NCBI RefSeq assembly: GCF_030814995.1
Contig: NZ_JAUSVX010000020.1
Location: 62,001 to 126,000, forward strand
Source: Labrys wisconsinensis
GTDB taxonomy: Bacteria > Pseudomonadota > Alphaproteobacteria > Rhizobiales > Labraceae
Reading direction: 5' to 3'
Length of the DNA stretch: 64,000 nt
A program made the position numbers and the translations under genes. The notes beneath the pieces were generated by a model, which saw only the letters and a list, made by a program, of their open reading frames with translations, did not search any database and had not been told where the DNA came from. Below are positions 26,449 through 36,824 of the stretch, in pieces. Numbering within the stretch: position 1 is the stretch's first letter; each line of letters opens with the position of its first letter.

Positions 26449-27946
26449 CACCCTGCAGGCCGTCGCGCCCGCCCTGGAGATGCGCGGCATCGGCAAGCGC
26501 TTCCCCGGCGTGCTGGCGCTGGAGAACGTCGACCTGACGCTCGAGCCCGGCAAGGTCCATGCCCTGATGGGCGAGAACGGCGCCGGCAAGTCGACGCTGA
26601 TCAAGATCATGGCCGGGGTCTACGGCAAGGACGCCGGCTCGATCCGCATCGACGGGCGCGAGGCCGAGATCCGCACCCCGCGCGACAGCCTCAGCCAGGG
26701 CATCAAGGTGGTGTTCCAGGAGATCGCGCTGATCGCCGAGTTCACCGTGGCCGAGAACATCTTCCTGGAGGGCTATCCGACAAATCGGGCCGGCTCGATC
26801 GACTGGAAGGCGCTGCGGGCCGAGGCCGCCGCCCTGTTCCGCCGCATCGGCTTCAATGTCGACCCCGCCGCGCGCACCGGCTCCCTGCCGGTCAGCCAGC
26901 AGCAGATGGTGGAGATCGCCCGCGCCCTCGCCCACGAGGCGCGGGTGGTGGTGATGGACGAGCCGACCTCCTCGCTCACCCCGCACGAGGTGTCGCTGCT
27001 GTTCGCGGTGATCCGCCGCCTGACCGGCCTCGGCATCGCCGTGGTCTATGTCAGCCACAAGCTCGACGAGGTGTTCGAGATCGCCGACACCGTCACGGTG
27101 CTGCGCGACGGCCGGCACATCTCGACCCGGCCGATCGGCGAGCACACCCACGACACGCTGATCCAGGACATGATCGGCCGGCGCATCGATACGCTGTTCC
27201 CGCGCGCCCGCGGCCCGGCCGGCAGCAGGGCGGCGCTCTCGGTCGAGGGGCTCTCGACGGCGGCCAAGCTCCGGAACGTCTCCTTCGAGGCGCGGGCCGG
27301 CGAGGTGCTCGGCTTCTTCGGGCTGATGGGGGCGGGGCGCACCGAGCTCGCCAAGGCGATCGTCGGCTACGACCCGATCGTCGCCGGCACGATCCGGGTG
27401 GACGGCGTGCCGCTGCGACCGCACGACACCAGCACCGGCGTCGGGCTCGGCATCGGCCTGCTCACCGAGGACCGCAAGAGCGAGGGCCTGATGGGCGAGC
27501 TCGCCGTCTCCCGCAACATGAGCCTCGCCGCCCTGCCGCGCTTCGCCCGCGCCGGCTTCGTCGACGAGGGCGCCGAGCGCGGCGCCGTGCAGGCCTTCGT
27601 CGACCGCTTCCGCGTCAAGACGCCGAGTCTCCGCCAGCCGATCAAGAGCCTGTCCGGCGGCAACCAGCAGAAGGTGCTGCTCGCCCGCTGGCTGATGCGC
27701 GGGCTCAAGGTGATCGTGGTCGACGAGCCGACCCGCGGCATCGACGTCGGCGCCAAGGCCGAGATCTTCGCGCTCATCGACCGGCTGGCCGGGGAGGGGC
27801 TGGCGGTGGTGATGATGACCTCGGAAATGCCGGAGCTGCTCGGGCTGTCGGACCGCATCGCGGTGATGGCCGGGGGGCGGATTACCGCCACTTTCGCGCG
27901 GGACGAGGCGACCCAGGAGAGGATCCTCAATGCCGCGATTGGTTGA
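26438..27946 (+). CDS. Ribose-type ABC transporter ATPase, two-domain
   Basis: 502 residues with two tandem ATPase domains, the full RbsA layout. Domain 1 has Walker A GENGAGKST near 45 and Walker B VVVMDEPTSSLTP. Domain 2 has the usual degenerate Walker A GLMGAGRTEL, signature SLSGGNQQKV and Walker B VIVVDEPTRGIDVG. Only one catalytic site is expected to be fully active, as in the family. Serves both flanking permeases. Confidence 0.92.
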   Translation: MAADTLQAVAPALEMRGIGKRFPGVLALENVDLTLEPGKVHALMGENGAGKSTLIKIMAGVYGKDAGSIRIDGREAEIRTPRDSLSQGIKVVFQEIALIAEFTVAENIFLEGYPTNRAGSIDWKALRAEAAALFRRIGFNVDPAARTGSLPVSQQQMVEIARALAHEARVVVMDEPTSSLTPHEVSLLFAVIRRLTGLGIAVVYVSHKLDEVFEIADTVTVLRDGRHISTRPIGEHTHDTLIQDMIGRRIDTLFPRARGPAGSRAALSVEGLSTAAKLRNVSFEARAGEVLGFFGLMGAGRTELAKAIVGYDPIVAGTIRVDGVPLRPHDTSTGVGLGIGLLTEDRKSEGLMGELAVSRNMSLAALPRFARAGFVDEGAERGAVQAFVDRFRVKTPSLRQPIKSLSGGNQQKVLLARWLMRGLKVIVVDEPTRGIDVGAKAEIFALIDRLAGEGLAVVMMTSEMPELLGLSDRIAVMAGGRITATFARDEATQERILNAAIG

Positions 27947-27991
27947 GATGGGTGCACGGACCGAATGCGGCCGGCGCGACGCTAGCCATTC

Positions 27992-28094
27992 CCCTCCCCC
28001 TTGTGGGGAGGGGCCAGGGGTGGGGGTCCATCAGGACAACGCGTGCCCTATGACATCGACCCCCACCCTATATCCCTCCCCACAAGGGGGAGGG
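27992..28094. repeat. Long inverted repeat between ATPase and second permease
   Basis: Outer arms of 21 bases at 27992-28012 and 28074-28094 are exact reverse complements (CCCTCCCC and GGGGAGGG rich). Inner arms GGGTGGGGGTC (28018-28028) and GACCCCCACCC (28058-28068) also pair. Fills most of the 198-base gap and could form a cruciform or a strong RNA hairpin inside the operon. Typical of dispersed palindromic elements. Confidence 0.8.
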
Positions 28095-28144
28095 AAGACG
28101 GAGGCGTCGAGCCCCGTTCTCCTCCGTTGCGTCTCGCCCCGCCC

Positions 28145-29131
28145 ATGACCACCACCGCCGCCCACCCCACCGCCTCGCTCCTCACCCGGCTCATGCAGCG
28201 CCAGGAGGTGGCGCTCCTGATCTGCCTCCTCGCCGTCATGGCCTTCTTCTCCGTCACGGCGGAGAATTTCCTCAGCGTTCGCAACGTCACCAACGTGCTC
28301 GGCCAGGCCTCGCTGGCGCTGATCGCCGGCATCGGCTGCGCCATCGTCTTCATCGGCGGCGAGGTCGACATCTCGATCGGCTCGCTGGTGGCGGCGATCG
28401 CCCTGCCGCTGATCACCATCATGAACGCCACCAACTCGCTGGCGCTGGGCCTCGCCGGGGCCCTGGCGCTCGGCCTCGCCATCGGGGCGGTGAACGGCTG
28501 GCTCGCCGCCTATGCCGGCATCAACTCGCTGATCGTCACGCTCGGCACCATGTTCATCCTGCGCGGCGGCGTCTATCTCTACACCGGCCAGCGGGCGATC
28601 CCGGACGATGCCCAGCTCGACAGCTTCATCGCCCTCAGCGACGGCCGCCTGTTCGACACCATCCCCTATGCCGCGGTCATCGCGCTGATCCTGCTCGCCG
28701 TCTTCGCCTATGTCATGCGCCACCGCCCCTTCGGCCGGCAGGTCTATGCCGTCGGCGGCAATCCGGAGGTGGCGCGGCTTGCCGGCTACGACGTCCGGCG
28801 GGTGAAATTCGCCTGCTTCCTGATCAGCGCGCTGCTGGCCACGGTGTCCGGCGTGATCCTCGCCGCCTTCGTCGGCTCGGCGCAGCACACCGCCGGCATG
28901 AATTTCGAGTTCCAGGTGGTGGCCGCCACCGTGCTCGGCGGGGTGAGCCTGGCGGGGGGCATCGGCAGCCTCGGCGGCATGGCGCTCGGCGTGCTGATCC
29001 TGCAGTTCCTGTCGAACGGCCTGCGCGGCATGAACCTGCCGACGGAGTGGCAACTGGTGATCACCGGCGTCATCATCGTCGCTGCCGTCGCCTTCGACGA
29101 GATGAAGCGGCGCCGGCGCCTGGGATCGTGA
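28145..29131 (+). CDS. Ribose-type ABC transporter permease 2
   Basis: 328 residues, a second RbsC-class permease. Blocks: FIGGEVDISIGSLVAAIA, GINSLIVTLGTMFILRGGVY, GGNPEVARLAGYDVRRVK and VVAATVLGGVSLAGGIGSLGG. It differs clearly from permease 1, so the importer probably uses a heterodimeric channel, as other family members with two permease genes do. Start ATG at 28145 is the first sensible start after the repeat. Confidence 0.9.
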   Translation: MTTTAAHPTASLLTRLMQRQEVALLICLLAVMAFFSVTAENFLSVRNVTNVLGQASLALIAGIGCAIVFIGGEVDISIGSLVAAIALPLITIMNATNSLALGLAGALALGLAIGAVNGWLAAYAGINSLIVTLGTMFILRGGVYLYTGQRAIPDDAQLDSFIALSDGRLFDTIPYAAVIALILLAVFAYVMRHRPFGRQVYAVGGNPEVARLAGYDVRRVKFACFLISALLATVSGVILAAFVGSAQHTAGMNFEFQVVAATVLGGVSLAGGIGSLGGMALGVLILQFLSNGLRGMNLPTEWQLVITGVIIVAAVAFDEMKRRRRLGS

Positions 29132-29163
29132 GAGGCCGCGGCGCGGCCGGGGAGAAGGACACC

Positions 29164-29949
29164 ATGGGACGCCTGCAAGGCAAGACCGCCGTGATCACCG
29201 GCGCCGCCGAGGGCATCGGCCACGCCATCGCCGGGGCCATGGCCCGCGAGGGCGCGCATGTCTTCGTCGCCGACATCGCCGACGCCAAGGGCGAGGCCGT
29301 GGTGGCTGCGCTGAGGCAGGCCGGGCTCGCCGCAACCTACGTGCATTGCGACGTCACCAGCGATGCCGACATATCAGCCCTGATCGCCGCGGCAATGGCG
29401 GCGACCGGGCGCCTCGACGTGCTGGTCAACAATGCCGCGATCGCCATCGGCGGCATGCCGGTGACGGAGATGACCGACGAGCAATGGCACCGCCTGATTG
29501 CGGTCAACCTCACCAGCGTGTTCCGCGGCTGCAAGCACGCCCTGCCGCACATGATCGCGCGGAGGGCGGGCTCGATCATCAACATGGCTTCGGCCCAGGG
29601 CCATGTCGGCCTCGACGGCTGGACCGCCTATGCCGGGGCCAAGGGCGCGGTGATGGCGATGACCCGGCAGATGGCGGTGGAGTTCGGCCGGCATGGCGTG
29701 CGCGTCAACTCGATCTCGCCCGGCACCATCAACACGCCGATGAACGACAAGCTGGTGGCCGAGCTCGGCGGCAAGCTGATGCAGGCCTGGGTGACCATGC
29801 ATCCGATCGGCCGGATCGGCGAGCCGGCCGAGGTGGCGGAGGCGGCAGTCTACCTCGCCAGCGATGCGGCCGGCTTCACCACCGGCATCGACCTGCGCGT
29901 CGACGGCGGCCTGACCGCGGCGCCGCGCTATGTGCCCGACCTGCTGTGA
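29164..29949 (+). CDS. SDR-family oxidoreductase
   Basis: Classical SDR, 261 residues. GAAEGIGH cofactor loop near residue 12, NNAAIA near 88, catalytic serine in NMASAQGHVG and YAGAKG active tyrosine/lysine. DIADAKG after strand 2 begins with Asp, suggesting NAD preference. Likely oxidises a hydroxyl group of the imported compound or of a CoA thioester intermediate. It begins 32 bases after permease 2. Confidence 0.9.
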   Translation: MGRLQGKTAVITGAAEGIGHAIAGAMAREGAHVFVADIADAKGEAVVAALRQAGLAATYVHCDVTSDADISALIAAAMAATGRLDVLVNNAAIAIGGMPVTEMTDEQWHRLIAVNLTSVFRGCKHALPHMIARRAGSIINMASAQGHVGLDGWTAYAGAKGAVMAMTRQMAVEFGRHGVRVNSISPGTINTPMNDKLVAELGGKLMQAWVTMHPIGRIGEPAEVAEAAVYLASDAAGFTTGIDLRVDGGLTAAPRYVPDLL

Positions 29950-29988
29950 GCCGGGCCGCTCCTTCCCCAGTGATCTCGTGAGACCGTC

Positions 29989-31193
29989 ATGACCAAGGCC
30001 CTCGAAGGCGTCACCATCCTCGACTTCAGCCATCTCCTGCAGGGGCCGTTCGCCACCCAGCTGCTCGGCGACATGGGCGCCGACGTGATCAAGATCGAGC
30101 GGGCCGGCGCCGGCGACATGTTCCGCGGCATGACCTTCTTCGCCAAATGGGTCGGCGGCTCGCAGAGCCCCAACTTCCTGGCCTGGAACCGTAACAAGCG
30201 CTCCATCGCCCTCAACCTCAAGAGCCGCAAGGTGCACGCCATCATCATGGCGATGGCCAGGACCGCCGACGTGGTGGTGCAGAACTTCCGGCCCGGCGTG
30301 CTGGCGCGGCTCGGCTATGGCTACGAGGATTTCCGCGCCGTCAATCCGCGCATCATCTATTGCTCGGGCTCCGGCTATGGCGAGGACGGGCCCTATGTCG
30401 ACCGGCCGGGCCAGGACATGCTGATCCAGGGCCTCGCCGGCCTGATCGCCAACACGGGGCGCGGCGACCAGCCGCCGGTGCCGGCGGGCGCCGGGCTCGC
30501 CGACCAGATCGGCGCCATGAACATGGTCTACGGCATCCTCTCCGCCCTCTACGCCCGCGAGCGCACCGGCCGGGGCCAGAAGATCGAGGTGAACCTCCTC
30601 GCCGGCATGCTGGCGCATCTCAACCAGGAATATGTGGCGGTGCTCAATCTCGGCGAGGACTTCGTCCGGCCGCGCTCCGGCATCGGCCATCCCGGCATGC
30701 AGGCGCCGTTCGGCATCTACGAGGCCGCGGACGGCGGCCATGTCTCGATCGCCATGAGCCCGTTCCGGACGCTGTACGAGGTCCTGGAGGCGCCGCATCT
30801 GGCGCCCTATGACGACCTCGCCACCCTGTTCGACAAGCGCGACGAGGTCTGGGAGAAGGTCAATGCCGAGACCCGCCGGTTCGGCACGCAGGACCTCCTC
30901 GCCCGCCTGCTCGGCGCCGACATCTGGTGCGCCGAGGTGAAGGACATCCGCCGCGCGGCGGAGGATCCGCAGGTCATCCACATGGGCATGATCGCCAGCT
31001 ACGAGCATCCCAAGGCCGGCACCGTGCGCGTCGTCGCCCCGGCGGTCAGGATGAGCGAGACGCCGGCGAGCATCGACCGGCCGGCACCGCTGGTCGGCCA
31101 GCACGGCCGCGAGATCCTGGCGCACTATGGCGTGCCCGCCGCCGAGATCGAAGCGCTGGAAGCGGCCGGCGACATGACGGTCGAGGAGGCGTG

Positions 31194-31194
<1 letters not shown>
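29989..31194 (+). CDS. CaiB/BaiF-family CoA-transferase
   Basis: Class III CoA-transferase, 401 residues. Start LEGVTILDFSHLLQGPFATQLLGDMGADVIKIER is the family entry, abridged here; the aspartate expected to form the acyl-anhydride lies in GYGEDGPYVDRPGQDMLIQ near residue 140. It would activate a carboxylic acid by taking CoA from a donor thioester. The downstream crotonase begins inside its stop codon (TGATG), so the two are tightly coupled. Confidence 0.9.
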
Positions 31195-31990
<796 letters not shown>

Positions 31991-31994
<4 letters not shown>

Positions 31995-33022
31995 GCGGCA
32001 CGACCGTCGGGGTAGGCGAGGATTATCGGGGCCTCGGCTGGGCGCACGGTGCGCTGACCGTGCAGCGGCTCGGGGCGATGCTGGCGCCCATCACCTTCCT
32101 CCTGCCGGGCGGCCGCCAGGTCTCGCCGATGCATGTCGCGCCCTGGGCGGGCGAACGCGGCACCGAGGCGCTGCCGGGCATCCTGCGCCGGCTGCGCGGC
32201 GACTGGCCGGGCGTGCCCTTCGGCTACACCGTGCCGATGGACGGCATGCCGCCGGACTGGGCCAAGGCGGCGAGGCCCGCCGACCCAGGCGAGGCGGTGC
32301 ACGGCTATTGCTCGAACCACGACTGGCAATGGCAGGCGACGGACGGGCGCTCGCTGCACCTCTTCGTCAACTATCCCATGCCGAGCCCGGTCCGCCGGCT
32401 CGAGCGCATCATCACGCCCGACCCCCAGGCGCCGGCGGTCGACGTCGAGCTGAAGATCCTGGTGCGCCGGCGCTGCCGCATGCCGATCGGCCTGCATCCG
32501 GTGTTCCGCCTGCCGGCCGCGCCCGGCGCAGCGCGGCTCGAGCTCGGCCGCTTCGCCGAGGGGCGCACCTATCCCGGCACGCTGGAGCCCGGGGCGGCGA
32601 TCTTCGCCAGCGACACGCGCTTCGCCGACCTTGCCGCCGTGCCGGGTCGGAGCGGCTCCGCGGTGGACGCCTCGCGCCTGCCGCTGGCCGGGGACGTCGA
32701 GGAGCTTCTGCAGATCGAGGGGCTGGCCGGCACGGCGGCGCTCGCCAACCAGTCCGAGGGCTACCGGGTCCGCCTCACCTGGCAGAAGGAGCATTTCCCC
32801 AGCCTGCTCCTGTGGATCAGCAATCGCGGCCGCCGCCAGGCGCCCTGGAACGGCCGGCACGTGGCGCTGGGCATCGAGCCGGTGTGCTCGCCCTTCGGCC
32901 TCGGTCCGGCCACGGCCGCCGGCGACAATCCCCTGGCCCGGGCAGGCGTGCCGACGGCGCGGGATTTCGAGCTCAACCCGAATTTCGTGACGCGCTACCG
33001 CATCGAAGCCGAGCCGATCTAG
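31991..33022 (+). CDS. Galactose-mutarotase-like protein
   Basis: 343 residues, mostly beta strands. HGYCSNHDWQW and MPIGLHPVFRLP hold histidines in places typical of the aldose-1-epimerase superfamily, and PWNGRHVALGIEPV fits the late conserved block. The likely role is binding or epimerising a sugar ring; the assignment to a precise family is tentative. Its start overlaps the crotonase stop (ATGA). Its own stop codon TAG (33020-33022) belongs to the terminal repeat of the MITE that follows, so the original C-terminus may have been longer. Confidence 0.6.
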
Positions 33023-33347
33023 GGCGTGTGGACACTTATGGTTTGGGCAGGACGCGAGCGATTTTGGCCGAGGAGAAGGAGCGCAGGCGACAAGCCGCTT
33101 TGCGGCTTGCGCCGAGGACGCAAGCCTCATGGCTTGCTACGTCGGACACAAGCCGCTTTGCGGCTTGTTCCTGACGCGACGCGCTCATCGGCCAAAATCG
33201 CCGCGCCGCTTCGCGGTGAGGTGAAAAATGGCCCCCTGCAGCGTCGCGTCGCTGGTCGATACCCCTGGTATCGCCTGCGCAACGCTCCTCCCATGGGGCC
33301 ATTTTTGACCTCATCCTGCTCCAAACCATAAGTGTCCACACGCCCTA
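33020..33347. mobile_element. 328-bp MITE-like element with 27-bp terminal inverted repeats
   Basis: Ends TAGGGCGTGTGGACACTT... at 33020-33046 and its exact reverse complement at 33321-33347 (27 bases). TA at both outer ends may be a target duplication. Inside are nested inverted repeats: GCGATTTTGGCCGA (33058-33071) with 33188-33201, a 19-base palindrome occurring twice (33091-33109 and 33149-33167), CGATACC-CCT-GGTATCG, and 33218-33235 with 33295-33312 (one mismatch). No transposase. It lies between two genes of one operon. Confidence 0.88.
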
Positions 33348-33351
33348 GGCC

Positions 33352-35166
33352 ATGCCCTCCAGCCTCGCCAAGCCGAACCGCCCCGTCTTCACCGATCTCG
33401 ACGGCCTGGCCGCGATGGCCGGGGAGGGGGATGCGTTCGGCGTCGGCGGCCATCATTTCGCCCGGCTGCCGCTGGCGCTGCTGCGCGCCATCGCCCGGCG
33501 CGGGACACTGGATCTCCACTACGTCTCCTGGGCCGGCGGGCTGCCGCTGGAGCTGCTGCTCGAGGCCGGGGCGGTGGCCGAGATCGACATCTGCTTCTCC
33601 AGCCTCGACATTTTCGGCCTGCCGCCGCGCTTTCGCCGGGCGGCCGAGACCGGCGCGGTGCCGGTGCGCGACTGGACGGCGCTTGCCATGATCCAGGCCC
33701 TGCGCGCGGCCCAGCAGAACCTGCCGAGCCTGCCGTTCCAGCTGCCCGAGGGCTCGGACATGGCCGCGCGCATTCCCGGCGCGCGGCTGGCGGTCGATCC
33801 GATCACCGGCGATCCCGTCGGCGCGGCGCCGGCGCTGCGGCTCGACACGGTGGTGCTGCACGCCCAGCGCGCCGACGCGAGCGGCAATGTCCAGATCCTC
33901 GGCCCACGCGCCCTCGACCTCGCCATGGTCGGCGCCGCGCGGCGGGTGCTGGTCACGGTGGAGGAGATCGTGCCGGTGGGGGTGCTGGCCGCCGCCGGGC
34001 GCCAGAGCGTGCTGACGCGCAACCAGGTGAGCGCCATCGCCTGCGTGCCGGGGGGCGCCTGGCCGGCCTCCTGCCTGCCGTTCTACGTCACGGACTATGC
34101 GGCGCTGGCCGCGGCCTTCGCGGCGCCGGATACGCGGCTCGAGGCGGCCTTCGCGCCGCCGGAAACGGGCGTGCCGCAGCACCTGCGGCAGGCCGCCGGC
34201 GTGACGGCCGCGACCGTTGCCGCGCTCGCCGCGCCGGCGGTGCACCCGGAGGGCGGCTCGCCCTCGGTCGACGAGATCATGGCCGTGTCGCTCGCCGGGC
34301 TGCTTGGTGATGACAGCGTCGCCAGCGCCGGGGCGGTGTCGCCGCTCGCCAACGTCGCCTATCGCCTGGCCAAGGCGACGCATGCGCCCGACATGATCAT
34401 CGCCACCATGAGCTGCGGCCATCTCGACATCGCGCCCAGCCCGATGCTGCTGTCGCTGATCGAGACGCTGGACGGGGAGACCGCCGCCGCCCATGCCGGC
34501 GGCGACGACACCTACTCCACCTATTACCAGGCCGGCGCCGTGACGCACGAGATCGTGGCGGCGGCGCAGGTCGACCGGCTGGGGCGAGCCAACACGCTGG
34601 AGCTGGTGAAGCCCGGCGGCGGCACGGTGCGCCTGCCGGGGCAGGGCGGCATGGCCGACGTCGCCAACATGCACCGCGACTACATCCTCTACGTGCCGCG
34701 CCATTCGCCGCTCTCCCTGGTCGAGCGGGTGACGGTGGCGAGCTCGGCCCGCGGCCTGCTCACGCCGGCGGAGCGCTGGCCGCACGGCTACCGCACGGGC
34801 CATGCGGCGGTGCTCACGGATCTCTGCGTGTTCCGCCTGGACCCGGCGACGTGCGAGCTGATCGTCCTGTCGACGATGCCGGGCGTGACGCGCGAGCGCA
34901 TCGTCGAGGCCACCGGCTTTCCCGTGGCCTTCGATCCCCATTGCAGTATCGTGCCGCCGCCGAAGCCGGAGGCGCTCGACATGCTGCGCCGGCGCATCGA
35001 CCCGCTCGGCCTCCGGCGGCTGGAATTCGTCAGCGCCCGGGAGCGCGGCGCGCTGATCGCCGAGATCCTCGCGGCGGACCGGCAGGCGGTGGACGAATGC
35101 ATCGCGCGGCAGCGCATGAGGGCGCCGGACGGCGCTCGGGATCGGCAGGACGGGAGCCCGCCATGA
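33352..35166 (+). CDS. Fused two-domain CoA-transferase homologue (glutaconate-CoA-transferase / IpdAB type)
   Basis: 604 residues joining an alpha-like half (1-260, with GVGGHHFARLP and LDTVVLHAQRADASGNVQI) to a beta-like half (270-560, with SVDEIMAVSLAGLL and LVKPGGGTVRLPGQGGMADVAN). In glutaconate-type transferases the beta half carries a catalytic glutamate in a FESG-like motif after the HAPN block. Here the block HAPD (344-347) is followed by TMSCG (352-356), so that glutamate is missing. IpdAB, a ring-opening CoA hydrolase, also lost it, so hydrolysis rather than transfer is possible. No ribosome site precedes the ATG, which stands 4 bases after the MITE. Confidence 0.78.
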   Translation: MPSSLAKPNRPVFTDLDGLAAMAGEGDAFGVGGHHFARLPLALLRAIARRGTLDLHYVSWAGGLPLELLLEAGAVAEIDICFSSLDIFGLPPRFRRAAETGAVPVRDWTALAMIQALRAAQQNLPSLPFQLPEGSDMAARIPGARLAVDPITGDPVGAAPALRLDTVVLHAQRADASGNVQILGPRALDLAMVGAARRVLVTVEEIVPVGVLAAAGRQSVLTRNQVSAIACVPGGAWPASCLPFYVTDYAALAAAFAAPDTRLEAAFAPPETGVPQHLRQAAGVTAATVAALAAPAVHPEGGSPSVDEIMAVSLAGLLGDDSVASAGAVSPLANVAYRLAKATHAPDMIIATMSCGHLDIAPSPMLLSLIETLDGETAAAHAGGDDTYSTYYQAGAVTHEIVAAAQVDRLGRANTLELVKPGGGTVRLPGQGGMADVANMHRDYILYVPRHSPLSLVERVTVASSARGLLTPAERWPHGYRTGHAAVLTDLCVFRLDPATCELIVLSTMPGVTRERIVEATGFPVAFDPHCSIVPPPKPEALDMLRRRIDPLGLRRLEFVSARERGALIAEILAADRQAVDECIARQRMRAPDGARDRQDGSPP

Positions 35167-35846
35167 CCATCGACAAGGACCGGATCCTCTTCACCCTCGT
35201 GCGCGAGAAGCTGTTCACCGCCGTCATCGGCGACGTCATGGATGCGGCCGGCCTGACGCGCCAGTTCCTGCCGCCGGAGATCCGGCCGCTCAGGGCGGAG
35301 ACGGTGCTGGTGGGCCGGGCCATGCCGGTGCTGCAGGCCGACTGCGCCGGCGATGCGGTCGGCCATCTCGGCCGGGCCGAGCCGTTCGGCCTGATGCTGC
35401 GGGCGCTGGACGAGCTCGCGCCGGGCGATGTCTATATCTGCACCGGCGCCTCGCCCCGCTATGCCCTGTGGGGCGGGCTGATGAGCACCCGCGCCAAGAC
35501 CCTTGGCGCGGTCGGCGCCGTGCTCGGCGGCTTCCACCGCGACACCCGCGAGATCCTCGCCCTCGGCTTTCCCGTGTTCTCCACCGGCGGCTATGCCCAG
35601 GACCAGCGCCTGCGCGGGCGGGTGGTCGACTATCGCTGCCCCATCGAATTCGCCAATGGCTGCCGGGTGAGCCCCGGCGACCTGATCGTCGGCGATGTCG
35701 ACGGCGTGCTCACCGTGCCGGCGGCGCATGTCGGCGCCATCATCGACGCGGCGCTGAAGAAGGCGGCGAGCGAGCAGGACGTGCGCGGCATGATCGAGCA
35801 GGGCGGGCGCACCCAGGATATTTTCGACACGACCGGCGTGATGTAG
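35163..35846 (+). CDS. RraA-family protein (HMG-type aldolase-like)
   Basis: 227 residues. The RraA/4-hydroxy-4-methyl-2-oxoglutarate aldolase fold is shown by TAVIGDVMDAAGL near 18, GGLMSTRAKTLGAVGAVLGGFHRDTREI around 100-127 (metal/pyruvate site, abridged) and NPGD-like SPGDLIVGDVDGVLTVP. Class II pyruvate aldolases of this family split oxo-acids into pyruvate plus a second product; others are regulators or decarboxylases. Start overlaps the CoA-transferase homologue as ATGA. Probably last step and last gene of the cluster. Confidence 0.85.
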   Translation: MTIDKDRILFTLVREKLFTAVIGDVMDAAGLTRQFLPPEIRPLRAETVLVGRAMPVLQADCAGDAVGHLGRAEPFGLMLRALDELAPGDVYICTGASPRYALWGGLMSTRAKTLGAVGAVLGGFHRDTREILALGFPVFSTGGYAQDQRLRGRVVDYRCPIEFANGCRVSPGDLIVGDVDGVLTVPAAHVGAIIDAALKKAASEQDVRGMIEQGGRTQDIFDTTGVM

Positions 35847-35866
35847 GCGCCGGCGGGACACCGGGT

Positions 35867-36823
35867 TCAAGGATCGCGCCCGGTCGGGTGCCGGCCGATG
35901 CCGACGGCGGCGATCAGGCCGCTCGTCGACGAGCCGGTCTTGTCGTCCTGGCAATCGTTGCACTCGACCAGCTGGGCGCTGGCGATGTCGTGGATCTCGT
36001 TGTGCTGGTGGCTCGAATCCGTGACCCAGCGGCCGGTGAAGGTCATGATGCAGCCGCGAGTGACCGCTTCGCCCCTCTCGTCGAGATCGTCGATCTGGTC
36101 GGCGACCCAGCCGGCGACGCCGCCGATCGCGTCGCCGGCGATGCCGCCGACGGCGGCGCCGACCAGGAGAGCCGTGGCCAGGATCAGCAGGCAGAGCGCC
36201 GCGCCGATGCCGAAGGTCGCAAGGCCGAGCGCGACGCAGATCGCGGCGCCGGCCAGCGCGCCGGCGATGGCGCCCGCCACCGAGCCGACGGCGCCGCCGA
36301 TCGCAGCATAGTCGCCGATATGCGAACCGATCTCGCAGTGCAGGGCCTGCAGGCCGGTGGCGGGATCGACGGTCGCCTCGGCGGGGCCGCCACCGGGCGC
36401 GTCGCGGGTGCGGATCTCCTCGACGTCGAGGCCCGCCTGGATCGGGCTGAGCAGCGCCAGCGACGGTCCGCCCAGGTTGAAGGTCCAGTCATTGTCGTGG
36501 AAGGGCGGGATGCCGGAATTCTTGCCGGCGCAGAGCACGCACCCCGACAGGGTGATGGTGCTCGGGTCCTGGACAAAGAGGCGGTCGAACCAGTTGACGG
36601 CCCAGCCGATGAAGAAGCCGAGCACCGCGCCGGCCAGAGCCCCGACCAGGATGGCGGCGGCGACGATGGCGAAGGCGCCGCCGGCAAGGCCGGCGATGCC
36701 GGCCGCCTCCAGGAAGGTCAGGAGCGCGACCAGGGCCGCGCCGCCGAACACCCAGCCGAGCACGCGGCCCTCACCCGCATCGGCATTGCCCGGTCCGGCG
36801 AGGTTGACTGAACAGCCGGCCAT
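35867..36823 (-). CDS. Glycine-zipper membrane protein of unknown function
   Basis: 318 residues. Two long hydrophobic glycine/alanine-rich regions (about 22-78 and 170-238) have repeated GxxxG spacing (for example AGAIAGALAGAAICVALG), suggesting membrane insertion or pore-like assembly. The middle holds CVLCAGKNSG and the tail CNDCQDD, two CxxC pairs that might bind metal. The gene is one base after the stop of the beta-sandwich protein upstream. Not recognised; polymorphic-toxin-like glycine-zipper proteins are one analogy but no toxin domain is seen. Confidence 0.7.
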   Translation of the reverse strand: MAGCSVNLAGPGNADAGEGRVLGWVFGGAALVALLTFLEAAGIAGLAGGAFAIVAAAILVGALAGAVLGFFIGWAVNWFDRLFVQDPSTITLSGCVLCAGKNSGIPPFHDNDWTFNLGGPSLALLSPIQAGLDVEEIRTRDAPGGGPAEATVDPATGLQALHCEIGSHIGDYAAIGGAVGSVAGAIAGALAGAAICVALGLATFGIGAALCLLILATALLVGAAVGGIAGDAIGGVAGWVADQIDDLDERGEAVTRGCIMTFTGRWVTDSSHQHNEIHDIASAQLVECNDCQDDKTGSSTSGLIAAVGIGRHPTGRDP

Positions 36824-36824
36824 G

